From assembly GCA_001298545.1 (NCBI GenBank), contig LJCX01000027.1:620001-684000 (forward strand): DNA of 64,000 bases, read 5' to 3'. The stretch's first letter is position 1. Each line of letters opens with the position of its first letter. Origin of the DNA: Actinobacteria bacterium OV320. Lineage in GTDB: Bacteria; Actinomycetota; Actinomycetes; Streptomycetales; Streptomycetaceae. Below the pieces are notes generated by a model. The model was not told where the DNA came from and searched no databases. It worked only from the letters and a program-made list of their open reading frames with translations. The position numbers and the translations under genes are program-made. This document shows, one piece after another, positions 7,101-16,009 of this stretch.

Positions 7101-9194
7101 ATGAGCACGCAGACACCGAACAACTTCGAGTGGACCGAACTTGACCGGCGTGCCGTCGACACCGCACGTCTTCTGGCGGCGGATGCCGTGCAGCAGGTGG
7201 GCAACGGACACCCGGGAACGGCCATGAGTCTGGCGCCGGTCGCGTACACGATCTTTCAGAAGGTGATGCGACACGACCCGGCGGACCCCGAGTGGACGGG
7301 CCGTGACCGCTTCGTCCTGTCCCCCGGCCACACCTCGCTGACCCTCTACACCCAGCTCTTCCTCTCCGGCTACGAGCTGGAGCTGGCGGACCTCAAGAGC
7401 TTCCGTACGCACGGCTCGAAGACGCCCGGCCATCCCGAGTACGGGCACACCGCCGGCGTCGAGACCACCACCGGGCCGCTCGGCCAGGGTGTCGCCAACG
7501 CCGTCGGCATGGCGATGGCCGCCCGCTACGAGCGCGGCCTGTTCGACCCCGACGCCCCGCAGGGCGAGTCGCCGTTCGACCACACCGTCTGGGGCATCGT
7601 CTCCGACGGCGACCTGGAGGAGGGCGTCTCCGCCGAGGCCTCCTCGCTCGCCGGCCACCAGAAGCTCGGCAACCTCGTCTTCGTCTACGACGACAACCAC
7701 ATCTCCATCGAGGGCGACACCGCCACCGCCTTCTCCGAGGACGTGCTGAAGCGGTACGAGGCCTACGGATGGCACACGCAGCGCGTGGAGCCGACCGAGG
7801 ACGGCGACGTCGACGTCCCGGCCCTGTACGCGGCCCTGAGGACGGCGCAGGCCGAGACCGGGCGCCCCTCGATCATCTCGCTGCGCACGATCATCGCCTG
7901 GCCCGCGCCGAACGCCCGGAACACCGAGGCCTCCCACGGCTCGGCCCTCGGCGCGGAGGAGATCGCCGCCACCAAGCGTCTCCTGGGATTCGACCCGGAG
8001 CAGAGCTTCGAGGTCTCCGACGAGGTCCTCGCGCACACCCGGGCCGCCCTCGACCGGGGCGCCGAGGCCCACGCGGCCTGGGACAAGCAGCTGGAGAAGT
8101 GGCGCGGCGCCGACCCCGGGCGCGCCCGGCTGTTCGACCGGGTCCTCGCCGGTCAGCTGCCCGAGGGCTGGGAGGACGCGCTGCCGGTGTTCGAGCCCGG
8201 CAGGCCGGTCGCCACCCGCGCCGCCTCCGGCAAGGTCCTCCAGTCGCTCGGGGCGGTCCTGCCCGAGCTGTGGGGCGGCTCCGCCGACCTGGCCGGTTCC
8301 AACAACACCACCATCGACAAGACCTCCTCCTTCCTCCCCGAGGGCAACCCGCTGCCCGAGGCGAGCCCGTACGGCCGCACGGTCCACTTCGGTATCCGTG
8401 AGTTCTCGATGGCCGCGGAGATGAACGGCATCGCGCTGCACGGCAACACCCGCATCTACGGCGGCACCTTCCTGGTGTTCTCCGACTACATGCGCAACGC
8501 CGTCCGGATGTCGGCGCTGATGCAGCTGCCGGTGACCTACGTGTGGACGCACGACTCCGTCGGTCTCGGCGAGGACGGCCCGACGCACCAGCCGGTCGAG
8601 CACCTGGCCTCGCTGCGCGCCATCCCGGGCCTGAACGTCGTCCGCCCGGCCGACGCCAACGAGACGGCGATCGCCTGGGCCGAGATCCTGAAGCGGCACG
8701 CCACCCGGCCGGCCCCGCACGGTCTGGTCCTCACCCGTCAGGGCGTGCCGACGTACGCGCCGGACCCGGACGCGGCGAAGGGCGGTTACGTCCTGGTGGA
8801 GTCCTCGACCGCGACCCCCGAGGTCGTCCTGATCGCCACCGGCTCCGAGGTGCAGCTGGCCGTCGCCGCGCGCGAGGCGCTGGAGGCCGAGGGCATCGGC
8901 GTCCGGGTGGTGTCGATGCCGTCGGTGGAGTGGTTCGAGGAGCAGCCGCGTGAGTACCGCGACCGCGTCCTGCCGCCGTCGGTGAAGGCCCGCGTCGCGG
9001 TCGAGGCGGGCATCGGCCTCACCTGGTACCGGTTCGTGGGCGATGCCGGACGCATCGTCTCCCTCGAACACTTCGGCGCCTCCGCCGACGCACAGGCCCT
9101 GTTCGCCGCATACGGCTTCACCGCCGAGAACGTCGCCGCCGCGGCCAGGGCTGTACTGAATTCACAAAACGGCTCCGCCGCAGCGCGTGGTTGA
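7101..9194 (+). CDS. tkt: Transketolase
   Basis: The 697-residue thiamine-diphosphate enzyme moves two-carbon units between pentose-phosphate and glycolytic sugars in the cytosol. Visible motifs: GNGHPGTAMS, SPGHTSLTLY, the ThDP-binding SDGDLEEG...DDNHISIEGDT region (about residues 165-205), EFSMAAEMNGIALHG with the cofactor Glu, and HDSVGLGEDGPTHQP. The length is normal. The ATG at 7101 follows GAGGA (7086-7090); a TTG two codons earlier is possible. It is the first gene of a tight operon with tal, zwf, opcA, pgi and gnd, probably controlled at the dyad 7032-7048. Confidence 0.96.
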   Translation: MSTQTPNNFEWTELDRRAVDTARLLAADAVQQVGNGHPGTAMSLAPVAYTIFQKVMRHDPADPEWTGRDRFVLSPGHTSLTLYTQLFLSGYELELADLKSFRTHGSKTPGHPEYGHTAGVETTTGPLGQGVANAVGMAMAARYERGLFDPDAPQGESPFDHTVWGIVSDGDLEEGVSAEASSLAGHQKLGNLVFVYDDNHISIEGDTATAFSEDVLKRYEAYGWHTQRVEPTEDGDVDVPALYAALRTAQAETGRPSIISLRTIIAWPAPNARNTEASHGSALGAEEIAATKRLLGFDPEQSFEVSDEVLAHTRAALDRGAEAHAAWDKQLEKWRGADPGRARLFDRVLAGQLPEGWEDALPVFEPGRPVATRAASGKVLQSLGAVLPELWGGSADLAGSNNTTIDKTSSFLPEGNPLPEASPYGRTVHFGIREFSMAAEMNGIALHGNTRIYGGTFLVFSDYMRNAVRMSALMQLPVTYVWTHDSVGLGEDGPTHQPVEHLASLRAIPGLNVVRPADANETAIAWAEILKRHATRPAPHGLVLTRQGVPTYAPDPDAAKGGYVLVESSTATPEVVLIATGSEVQLAVAAREALEAEGIGVRVVSMPSVEWFEEQPREYRDRVLPPSVKARVAVEAGIGLTWYRFVGDAGRIVSLEHFGASADAQALFAAYGFTAENVAAAARAVLNSQNGSAAARG

Positions 9195-9213
9195 TCCGAC
9201 CGCCGGAAAGAAG

Positions 9214-10359
9214 ATGATCGAAGTGACCGAAGCAACCGCGACCGCGGGAGCGCTTGACCGCCTGTCGAACGAGGGCGTCTCCATCTGGCTGGACGACCTG
9301 TCGCGGAGGCGGATCGCCTCCGGCAACCTCGCCGAACTCGTCGCGACGAAGAACGTCGTCGGCGTCACCACCAACCCGTCCATCTTCCAGGCCGCGATCG
9401 GCTCCGGCGAAGGGTACGAGGAGCAGCTCGCCGACCTGGCGGTGCGGGGCGTCACGGTCGACGAGGCCGTACGGATGATGACGACGGCCGACGTGCGGTC
9501 CGCAGCCGATATCCTGCATTCTGTATACACGGCGACGGGTGGCCGTGACGGACGGGTCTCCATCGAGGTCGACCCCCGTCTGGCCCATCGCACCGCCGCC
9601 ACCATCGCCGAGGCCAAGCAGCTCGCCTGGCTCGTCGACCGCCCCAACGTCATGATCAAGATCCCGGCGACCCGGGCCGGTCTCCCGGCGATCACCGAGG
9701 TCATCGGCCTCGGCATCAGCGTCAACGTCACGCTGATCTTCTCGCTGGAGCGCTACCGCGAGGTCATCGACGCCTATCTGGCGGGCCTGGAGAAGGCCGC
9801 CGCCAAGGGCCTGGACCTGTCCACGATCCACTCGGTGGCCTCCTTCTTCGTCTCCCGCGTCGACGCCGAGATCGACAAGCGGCTGACCGTGCTCGGCACC
9901 GACGCGGCCCTCGCGCTGAAGGGAAGGGCGGCCCTCGCCAACGCGCGGCTGGCCTACGCGGCGTACGAGGAGGTCTTCGCGGGCGACCGCTGGACCGCGC
10001 TCAGCGGCGCCGGGGCGAACAAGCAGCGTCCGCTGTGGGCATCCACCGGTGTGAAGGATCCTGCATACAAGGACACGCTGTACGTGGACGATCTGGTCGC
10101 ACCGGGCACGGTCAACACCATGCCCGAGGCCACGCTGAACGCCACCGCCGACCACGGCGACATCACCGGTGACACGGTCACCGGCGGCTACGCCCAGGCG
10201 CATGCCGACCTCGCCGCCGTCGAGGCGCTCGGCATCTCCTACGACGAGGTCGTCACCCGTTTGGAGGACGAGGGTGTCGCCAAGTTCGCGGTGGCGTGGC
10301 AGGACCTTCTGGACGCGGTCACGAAGTCGCTGATGAGCAAGGGAGTTGACGCGGAATGA
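9214..10359 (+). CDS. tal: Transaldolase
   Basis: The 381-residue enzyme transfers a dihydroxyacetone unit from sedoheptulose-7-phosphate to glyceraldehyde-3-phosphate. The conserved TTNPSIFQ (about residue 50) and NVMIKIPAT (Schiff-base Lys) are present, as is SVNVTLIFSLERY. It belongs to the longer actinobacterial class. The chosen ATG 9214 follows GGAAAGAAG; an in-frame GTG at 9187 would overlap the tkt stop. Its last codons overlap the zwf start by 4 nt (ATGA), so translation is coupled. Confidence 0.95.
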   Translation: MIEVTEATATAGALDRLSNEGVSIWLDDLSRRRIASGNLAELVATKNVVGVTTNPSIFQAAIGSGEGYEEQLADLAVRGVTVDEAVRMMTTADVRSAADILHSVYTATGGRDGRVSIEVDPRLAHRTAATIAEAKQLAWLVDRPNVMIKIPATRAGLPAITEVIGLGISVNVTLIFSLERYREVIDAYLAGLEKAAAKGLDLSTIHSVASFFVSRVDAEIDKRLTVLGTDAALALKGRAALANARLAYAAYEEVFAGDRWTALSGAGANKQRPLWASTGVKDPAYKDTLYVDDLVAPGTVNTMPEATLNATADHGDITGDTVTGGYAQAHADLAAVEALGISYDEVVTRLEDEGVAKFAVAWQDLLDAVTKSLMSKGVDAE

Positions 10360-11900
10360 GCACCAGCAGTCTCGACGCGGCCTGGGAGAACCCCCTGCGG
10401 GACCCGCGCGACCGGCGCCTGCCGCGTATCGCGGGCCCCTCCGGCCTCGTCATCTTCGGCGTGACCGGCGACCTGTCGCGCAAGAAGCTGATGCCGGCGG
10501 TCTACGACCTCGCCAACCGCGGTCTGCTCCCGCCGGGCTTCTCGCTCGTCGGCTTCGCCCGCCGCGACTGGGAGGACCAGGACTTCGCGCAGGTCGTCCA
10601 CGACGCGGTGCGCGAGCACTCCCGGACGCCGTTCCGCGAGGAGGTCTGGCAGCAGCTCGCCGAGGGCATGCGGTTCGTCCCCGGCGACTTCGACGACGAC
10701 ACGGCGTTCAAGCAGCTGCGGGACGCCGTCGAGGAGCTGGACTCCTCCCGCGGCACGGGCGGCAACTTCGCCTTCTACCTCTCCGTACCGCCGAAGTTCT
10801 TCCCCAAGGTGGTCGAGCAGCTCAAGAAGCACGGGCTGGCGAAGGGGCCGGAGGGGTCCTGGCGGCGGGCCGTCATCGAGAAGCCCTTCGGGCACGACCT
10901 CGCCAGCGCGCAGGAACTGAACGCGGTCGTGCACGACGTGTTCGAGCCGGACCAGGTCTTCCGCATCGACCACTACCTCGGCAAGGAGACCGTCCAGAAC
11001 ATCCTGGCGCTGCGCTTCGCCAACACCATGTTCGAGCCGATCTGGAACCGGTCGTACGTCGACCATGTGCAGATCACGATGGCCGAGGACATCGGCATCG
11101 GCGGCCGGGCCGGCTACTACGACGGCATCGGCGCCGCCCGTGACGTCATCCAGAACCACCTGCTCCAGCTGATGGCCCTCACGGCCATGGAGGAGCCCGC
11201 CGCCTTCGACGCGAACGCGCTGCTCACCGAGAAGCTCAAGGTGCTCAGGGCGGTGAAGCTGCCCGAGGAGCTCGGCAGGCACACCGTGCGGGGCCAGTAC
11301 GCGGGCGCCTGGCAGGGCGGCGCGAAGGTGCTCGGCTACCTGGAGGAGGACGGCATCGACCCGTCCTCCACGACGGACACGTACGCCGCCGTGAAGCTGA
11401 ACGTCGACAACCGCCGCTGGGCGGGCGTGCCGTTCTACCTGCGCACCGGCAAGCGCCTCGGCCGCCGGGTCACCGAGATCGCGGTGGTCTTCCAGCGCGC
11501 TCCCCACTCCCCCTTCGACTCCACGGCGACCGAGGAGCTCGGCCAGAACGCCATCGTGATCCGCGTCCAGCCGGACGAGGGCATCACGGTCCGCTTCGGC
11601 TCCAAGGTGCCGGGCACCTCGATGGAGATCCGGGACGTCACGATGGACTTCGCCTACGGCGAGTCCTTCACCGAGTCCAGCCCGGAGGCGTACGAGCGGC
11701 TCATCCTGGACGTACTGCTCGGCGATGCCAACCTGTTCCCGCGCCACCAGGAAGTGGAAGAGTCCTGGAAGATCCTCGACCCGATCGAGGAGTACTGGGC
11801 ACGGCACGGCAAGCCCGCGCAGTACGCCTCGGGAAGCTGGGGACCCGAGGAAGCCGACGAGATGCTCGCACGAGACGGACGGAGCTGGCGCAGGCCATGA
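10356..11900 (+). CDS. zwf: Glucose-6-phosphate 1-dehydrogenase
   Basis: The 514-residue enzyme oxidises glucose-6-phosphate to the lactone, making NADPH. It shows the nucleotide fingerprint GVTGDLSRKKLMPA (residues 29-42) and the active-site signature RIDHYLGKE (about residue 204). The length is typical. The ATG overlaps the tal stop, and the 3' end overlaps opcA by 4 nt, which encodes the assembly factor of this enzyme. Confidence 0.97.
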   Translation: MSTSSLDAAWENPLRDPRDRRLPRIAGPSGLVIFGVTGDLSRKKLMPAVYDLANRGLLPPGFSLVGFARRDWEDQDFAQVVHDAVREHSRTPFREEVWQQLAEGMRFVPGDFDDDTAFKQLRDAVEELDSSRGTGGNFAFYLSVPPKFFPKVVEQLKKHGLAKGPEGSWRRAVIEKPFGHDLASAQELNAVVHDVFEPDQVFRIDHYLGKETVQNILALRFANTMFEPIWNRSYVDHVQITMAEDIGIGGRAGYYDGIGAARDVIQNHLLQLMALTAMEEPAAFDANALLTEKLKVLRAVKLPEELGRHTVRGQYAGAWQGGAKVLGYLEEDGIDPSSTTDTYAAVKLNVDNRRWAGVPFYLRTGKRLGRRVTEIAVVFQRAPHSPFDSTATEELGQNAIVIRVQPDEGITVRFGSKVPGTSMEIRDVTMDFAYGESFTESSPEAYERLILDVLLGDANLFPRHQEVEESWKILDPIEEYWARHGKPAQYASGSWGPEEADEMLARDGRSWRRP

Positions 11901-12832
11901 AGATCGACCTGACCGACACCACGGCAAGCAAGATCAACAAGGCGTTGGTGCGGGGTCGCCGCGCCATCGGCACACCGGCCGTGGGCATGGTCCTGACGAT
12001 GGTCATCGTCACGGACGAGGAGAACGCCTACGACTCGATCAAGGCGGCCGAGGAGGCCTCGCACGAGCACCCCTCGCGCACCCTGGTCGTCATCAAGCGG
12101 CACGCCCGCAGCCCGCGCGACCGCACCAACGCCCGTCTCGACGCCGAGGTACGGGTGGGCGCCGACGCGGGCACCGGCGAGACGGTCATCCTGCGGACGT
12201 ACGGCGAGGTGTCCGACCACGCCGACTCCGTCGTCCTGCCGCTGCTGCTGCCGGACGCGCCGGTGGTCGTGTGGTGGCCGGTGGACGCGCCGGTGAACCC
12301 CGCCAAGGACCCGCTGGGCGCGCTCGCACAGCGCCGGATCACCGACATGTACGCCGTCGAGCGGCCGCTGACGGCCCTGGAAGCGCGCGTGAAGTCGTAC
12401 GCGCCCGGCGACACCGACCTCGCCTGGACCCGGCTCACCCCGTGGCGCTCGATGCTCGCGGCGGCGCTGGACCAGGCCCAGGTGCCGATCACCTCGGCGG
12501 CCGTCGAGAGCGAGGCCGACAACCCCAGCGCCGAGCTGCTCGCGCGCTGGCTGGAGGCCCGGCTGAACGTCGTGGTCGACCGGGTCGTCACCGCGGGCCC
12601 CGTCGTCACAGCCGTCCGGCTCGGCACCGAGAAGGGCGAGATCGTCATCGACCGCCCCGAGGGCCCGCTCGCCACGCTCACACTGCCCGGCCAGCCCTCA
12701 CGCACCCTGGCGCTGAAGGTCCGCGCCACCTCCGAACTCATCGCCGAGGAGCTCAGGCGCCTCGACGCGGACGAGATGTACGCCGTCGCCCTGCGCGGCG
12801 AGGGCACCAAGGAGACCCCCTCCCATGTCTGA
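11897..12832 (+). CDS. opcA: Glucose-6-phosphate dehydrogenase assembly protein OpcA
   Basis: The 311-residue protein starts at an ATGA overlap with zwf. OpcA is the allosteric and assembly partner of G6PDH in cyanobacteria and actinobacteria. Recognisable parts are MKIDLTDTTASKINKALV, the DAPVVVWWP segment and LTPWRSMLAAALDQA. The gene order zwf-opcA is diagnostic. The 3' end overlaps pgi by 8 nt. Confidence 0.94.
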   Translation: MKIDLTDTTASKINKALVRGRRAIGTPAVGMVLTMVIVTDEENAYDSIKAAEEASHEHPSRTLVVIKRHARSPRDRTNARLDAEVRVGADAGTGETVILRTYGEVSDHADSVVLPLLLPDAPVVVWWPVDAPVNPAKDPLGALAQRRITDMYAVERPLTALEARVKSYAPGDTDLAWTRLTPWRSMLAAALDQAQVPITSAAVESEADNPSAELLARWLEARLNVVVDRVVTAGPVVTAVRLGTEKGEIVIDRPEGPLATLTLPGQPSRTLALKVRATSELIAEELRRLDADEMYAVALRGEGTKETPSHV

Positions 12833-14465
12833 CACCCCCCGGCTCGACCAGCGGCCCGAGTGGACCGCGCTGAAGGACCACCGTGCCCGGTGGCAGACGG
12901 ACCTGCGGGAGCTGTTCGCGGCGGACCCGGAGCGCGCGGAGCGGTACGTGGTGCGCGTCGGCGACCTGCGCATCGACTTCTCCAAGAACCTGGTCACCGA
13001 CGAGACGCTCGCCCTGCTGCGCGAACTCGCCGCCGCGACCGACGTGTTCGGGCTGCGCGACGCCATGTTCCGCGGCGACAGGATCAACATCACCGAGGAC
13101 CGCGCGGTCCTGCACACCGCGCTGCGGGCCCCCACGGGCACCGTCGTCGAGGTCGACGGCGAGGACGTCGTCCCCCAGGTCCACGCCGTGCTCGGCAGGA
13201 TGAGCGGCTTCGCCGAGCGCGTGCGCTCGGGCGAGTGGACCGGTCACACGGGCCGCCGGATCCGCAATGTCGTCAACATCGGCATCGGCGGCTCCGACCT
13301 GGGTCCCGCGATGGCGTACGAGGCACTGCGGGCCTACACCGACCGCTCGCTGACCTTCCGGTTCGTCTCCAACGTCGACGGCGCCGATCTCCATGAGGCG
13401 GTCCACGACCTGGATCCCGCCGAGACGCTGTTCATCGTCGCCTCCAAGACCTTCACCACGATCGAGACGATCACCAACGCGACCTCGGCCCGCACCTGGC
13501 TGCTGAAGGGGCTGGGCGGTGAGGAGAAGGCGGTCGCGAAGCACTTCGTCGCGCTGTCCACGAACGCCGAGAAGGTCGCCGACTTCGGCATCGACACGGC
13601 CAACATGTTCGAGTTCTGGGACTGGGTCGGCGGACGCTACTCCTTCGACTCGGCGATCGGCCTGTCGCTGATGATCGCCATCGGCCCGGCGCGGTTCCGG
13701 GAGCTGCTCGACGGGTTCAGGATCGTCGACGACCACTTCCGCACCGCACCCGCCGAGTCCAACGCCCCGCTGATCCTCGGCCTGTTGGGCATCTGGTACG
13801 GCAACTTCTTCGACGCGCAGTCGCACGCCGTGCTCCCCTACAGCCACTACCTGTCGAAGTTCACCGCCTACCTCCAGCAGCTCGACATGGAGTCCAACGG
13901 CAAGTCGGTGGACCGCGAGGGCCGGCCCGTGCAGTGGCAGACCGGGCCGGTGGTGTGGGGCACTCCGGGCACCAACGGGCAGCACGCCTACTACCAGTTG
14001 CTCCACCAGGGCACCAAGCTGATCCCGGCCGACCTCATCGGCTTCGCCCGTCCCCTCGACGAGTTGAGCGACGAACTCAAGGCACAGCACGACCTGTTGA
14101 TGGCCAACCTGTTCGCGCAGGGGCAGGCCCTCGCCTTCGGCAAGACCGCCGAGGAGGTCCGGTCGGAGGGGGTGCCCGAGGAGCAGGTGGCGCACCGCAC
14201 CTTCCAGGGCAACCACCCCACCACCACGATCCTCAGCCCCGAGCTGACCCCGTCGGTGCTCGGTCAGCTCATCGCCCTCTACGAGCACAAGGTGTTCGTG
14301 CAGGGCGCCGTGTGGGACATCGACTCCTTCGACCAGTGGGGCGTGGAGCTCGGCAAGGTGCTCGCCAAGCGGGTCGAACCCGCCCTCACCGAGGGTGCCG
14401 AGGTGCCCGGCCTCGATCCCTCCACCGCCGCTCTCGTCGCCGCCTACCGCGAACTCAGGAAGTAG
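12825..14465 (+). CDS. pgi: Glucose-6-phosphate isomerase
   Basis: The 546-residue enzyme interconverts glucose-6-phosphate and fructose-6-phosphate. The signatures VFGLRDAMFRG, GIGGSDLGPAMAYEALR, GIWYGNFFDAQSHAVLPYS and GPVVWGTPGTNGQHAYYQLL (catalytic Glu/His area) are present. The length fits the E. coli-like class. Its presence in the operon allows fructose-6-phosphate made by tkt/tal to be recycled into the oxidative branch, giving cyclic NADPH production. Confidence 0.97.
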   Translation: MSDTPRLDQRPEWTALKDHRARWQTDLRELFAADPERAERYVVRVGDLRIDFSKNLVTDETLALLRELAAATDVFGLRDAMFRGDRINITEDRAVLHTALRAPTGTVVEVDGEDVVPQVHAVLGRMSGFAERVRSGEWTGHTGRRIRNVVNIGIGGSDLGPAMAYEALRAYTDRSLTFRFVSNVDGADLHEAVHDLDPAETLFIVASKTFTTIETITNATSARTWLLKGLGGEEKAVAKHFVALSTNAEKVADFGIDTANMFEFWDWVGGRYSFDSAIGLSLMIAIGPARFRELLDGFRIVDDHFRTAPAESNAPLILGLLGIWYGNFFDAQSHAVLPYSHYLSKFTAYLQQLDMESNGKSVDREGRPVQWQTGPVVWGTPGTNGQHAYYQLLHQGTKLIPADLIGFARPLDELSDELKAQHDLLMANLFAQGQALAFGKTAEEVRSEGVPEEQVAHRTFQGNHPTTTILSPELTPSVLGQLIALYEHKVFVQGAVWDIDSFDQWGVELGKVLAKRVEPALTEGAEVPGLDPSTAALVAAYRELRK

Positions 14466-14474
14466 TGAACTGAC

Positions 14475-15365
14475 ATGACATCGATGCAGCTGGGCCTGAT
14501 CGGTCTCGGCAAGATGGGCGGCAACATGCGCGAGCGCATCCGCCGCGCCGGCCACACCGTCATCGGCTACGACCGTAATCCCGAGGTCTCCGACGTCAGC
14601 GGTCTCGCCGAACTCGTCGACAAGCTCGAAGCGCCGCGCACCGTCTGGGTGATGGTCCCGGCCGGCGAGGCCACCCAGTCCGTCATCGACGAGCTCGGCG
14701 GCCTGCTGCAGAGCGGCGACACGGTCGTCGACGGCGGCAACTCCCGCTGGACGGACGACGAGAAGCACGCCAAGGAGCTCGGCGCCAAGGGCATCGGCTT
14801 CGTCGACGCCGGTGTGTCCGGCGGCGTCTGGGGCCTGCAGAACGGCTACGCCCTGATGGTCGGCGGCGACGTCGCGCACGTGGCCAAGGTGCAGCCGATC
14901 TTCGACGCGCTCAAGCCGGAGGGCCCCTACGGCTATGTCCACGCGGGCAAGGTGGGCGCCGGGCACTTCTCGAAGATGGTCCACAACGGCATCGAGTACG
15001 CCATGATGCAGGCGTACGCCGAGGGCTGGGAGCTCCTCGAGAAGGTGGACTCCGTGGAGAACGTGCGCGAGGTCTTCCGGTCCTGGCAGGAAGGCACGGT
15101 CATCCGTTCCTGGCTGCTCGACCTGGCCGTCAACGCCCTCGACGAGGACGTGCACCTCGACAGGCTGCGCGGCTACGCGGAGGACTCCGGCGAGGGCCGC
15201 TGGACGGTCGAGGCCGCCATCGACAACGCCGTGCCGCTGCCCGCCATCACGGCGTCCCTCTTCGCACGGTTCGCCTCCCGCCAGGAGGACTCGCCGCAGA
15301 TGAAGATGATCGCGGCGCTGCGCAACCAGTTCGGCGGCCACGCCGTCGAGTCGGCGGAGAAGTAG
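14475..15365 (+). CDS. gnd: Decarboxylating 6-phosphogluconate dehydrogenase, short GntZ/YqeC type
   Basis: The 296-residue protein is far shorter than the usual 470-480-residue Gnd and matches the single-unit form of Gram-positive bacteria, which is often NAD-dependent. It has LGLIGLGKMGGNM (NAD(P) loop), VDGGNSRWTDD, and the catalytic KMVHNGIEYAMMQAYAEGWELL helix. It makes ribulose-5-phosphate and CO2. The ATG 14475 lies 9 bp after pgi; an internal ATG three codons later is an alternative. It closes the oxidative branch encoded in this operon. Confidence 0.93.
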   Translation: MTSMQLGLIGLGKMGGNMRERIRRAGHTVIGYDRNPEVSDVSGLAELVDKLEAPRTVWVMVPAGEATQSVIDELGGLLQSGDTVVDGGNSRWTDDEKHAKELGAKGIGFVDAGVSGGVWGLQNGYALMVGGDVAHVAKVQPIFDALKPEGPYGYVHAGKVGAGHFSKMVHNGIEYAMMQAYAEGWELLEKVDSVENVREVFRSWQEGTVIRSWLLDLAVNALDEDVHLDRLRGYAEDSGEGRWTVEAAIDNAVPLPAITASLFARFASRQEDSPQMKMIAALRNQFGGHAVESAEK

Positions 15366-15373
15366 GCCCGGCC

Positions 15374-15967
15374 GTGGGGGATCTGCTGCTGGTCCGCCAC
15401 GGGGAGACCGAGTGGAGCAGGTCGGGACAGCACACCAGCTTCACCGACCTGCCCCTCACCGAACACGGTGAGGAACAGGCCAAGTCGCTGGCTCCGCTCC
15501 TCTTCGGCCGGACCCTCTCGCTCGCCCTGACCAGCCCGCTGCACCGCGCGATACGCACCGCCGGACTCGCCGGCGTCACCGGCGCCCTGCCCGAACCCGA
15601 CCTGCACGAATGGGACTACGGCGGCTACGAGGGCGTCACCACCGACGAGATACACCGCACCCGTCCCGCCTGGGACCTGTGGACCGACGGCGTGCCGCCC
15701 GGACCGGCCGGTCACCCCGGCGAGTCGCCCGAGGAGATCGGTCGGCGCGCCGACCGGGTGCTGGCCCGGGTGGACACCGCGCTGGCCCGCGACGACGGTG
15801 ACGTCGTCCTCGTCGCCCATGCCCATGTCCTGCGGGTGCTGACGGCCCGCCGGCTCGGACTGCCGCCCGCCGAGGGGCGGTTGTTCCAGCTGGCCACGGG
15901 CACCATGAGCCGTCTGTCGACGGAGCACGGGCGTCCCGTGATCGCCGAATGGAACGTACGCGCGTAG
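15374..15967 (+). CDS. Histidine phosphatase family protein (phosphoglycerate-mutase-like)
   Basis: The 197-residue protein has the branch-2 phospho-His motif LLLVRHGETEWS at the N-terminus, LTSPLHRAIRTAGL (second Arg) and a later His in VVLVAHAHVLRVL. This fits GpmB/CobC-like phosphatases. The start is a GTG 8 bp after the gnd stop, with only a weak ribosome site, suggesting coupling to gnd. In this setting it may be a sugar-phosphate phosphatase that relieves accumulation, but that role is inferred from position only. Confidence 0.88.
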   Translation: MGDLLLVRHGETEWSRSGQHTSFTDLPLTEHGEEQAKSLAPLLFGRTLSLALTSPLHRAIRTAGLAGVTGALPEPDLHEWDYGGYEGVTTDEIHRTRPAWDLWTDGVPPGPAGHPGESPEEIGRRADRVLARVDTALARDDGDVVLVAHAHVLRVLTARRLGLPPAEGRLFQLATGTMSRLSTEHGRPVIAEWNVRA

Positions 15968-16009
15968 CCGGTTGACACCGCTCGGCAAGGCCCGCCAGAG
16001 TCGCGGCTG

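Noticed and set aside
12753..15341. Long minus-strand open frame opposite pgi and gnd
   Set aside because: It is antisense to two textbook enzymes and consists of Val/Gly/Arg/Asp-rich low-information sequence; a stop-free frame is common at this G+C content.
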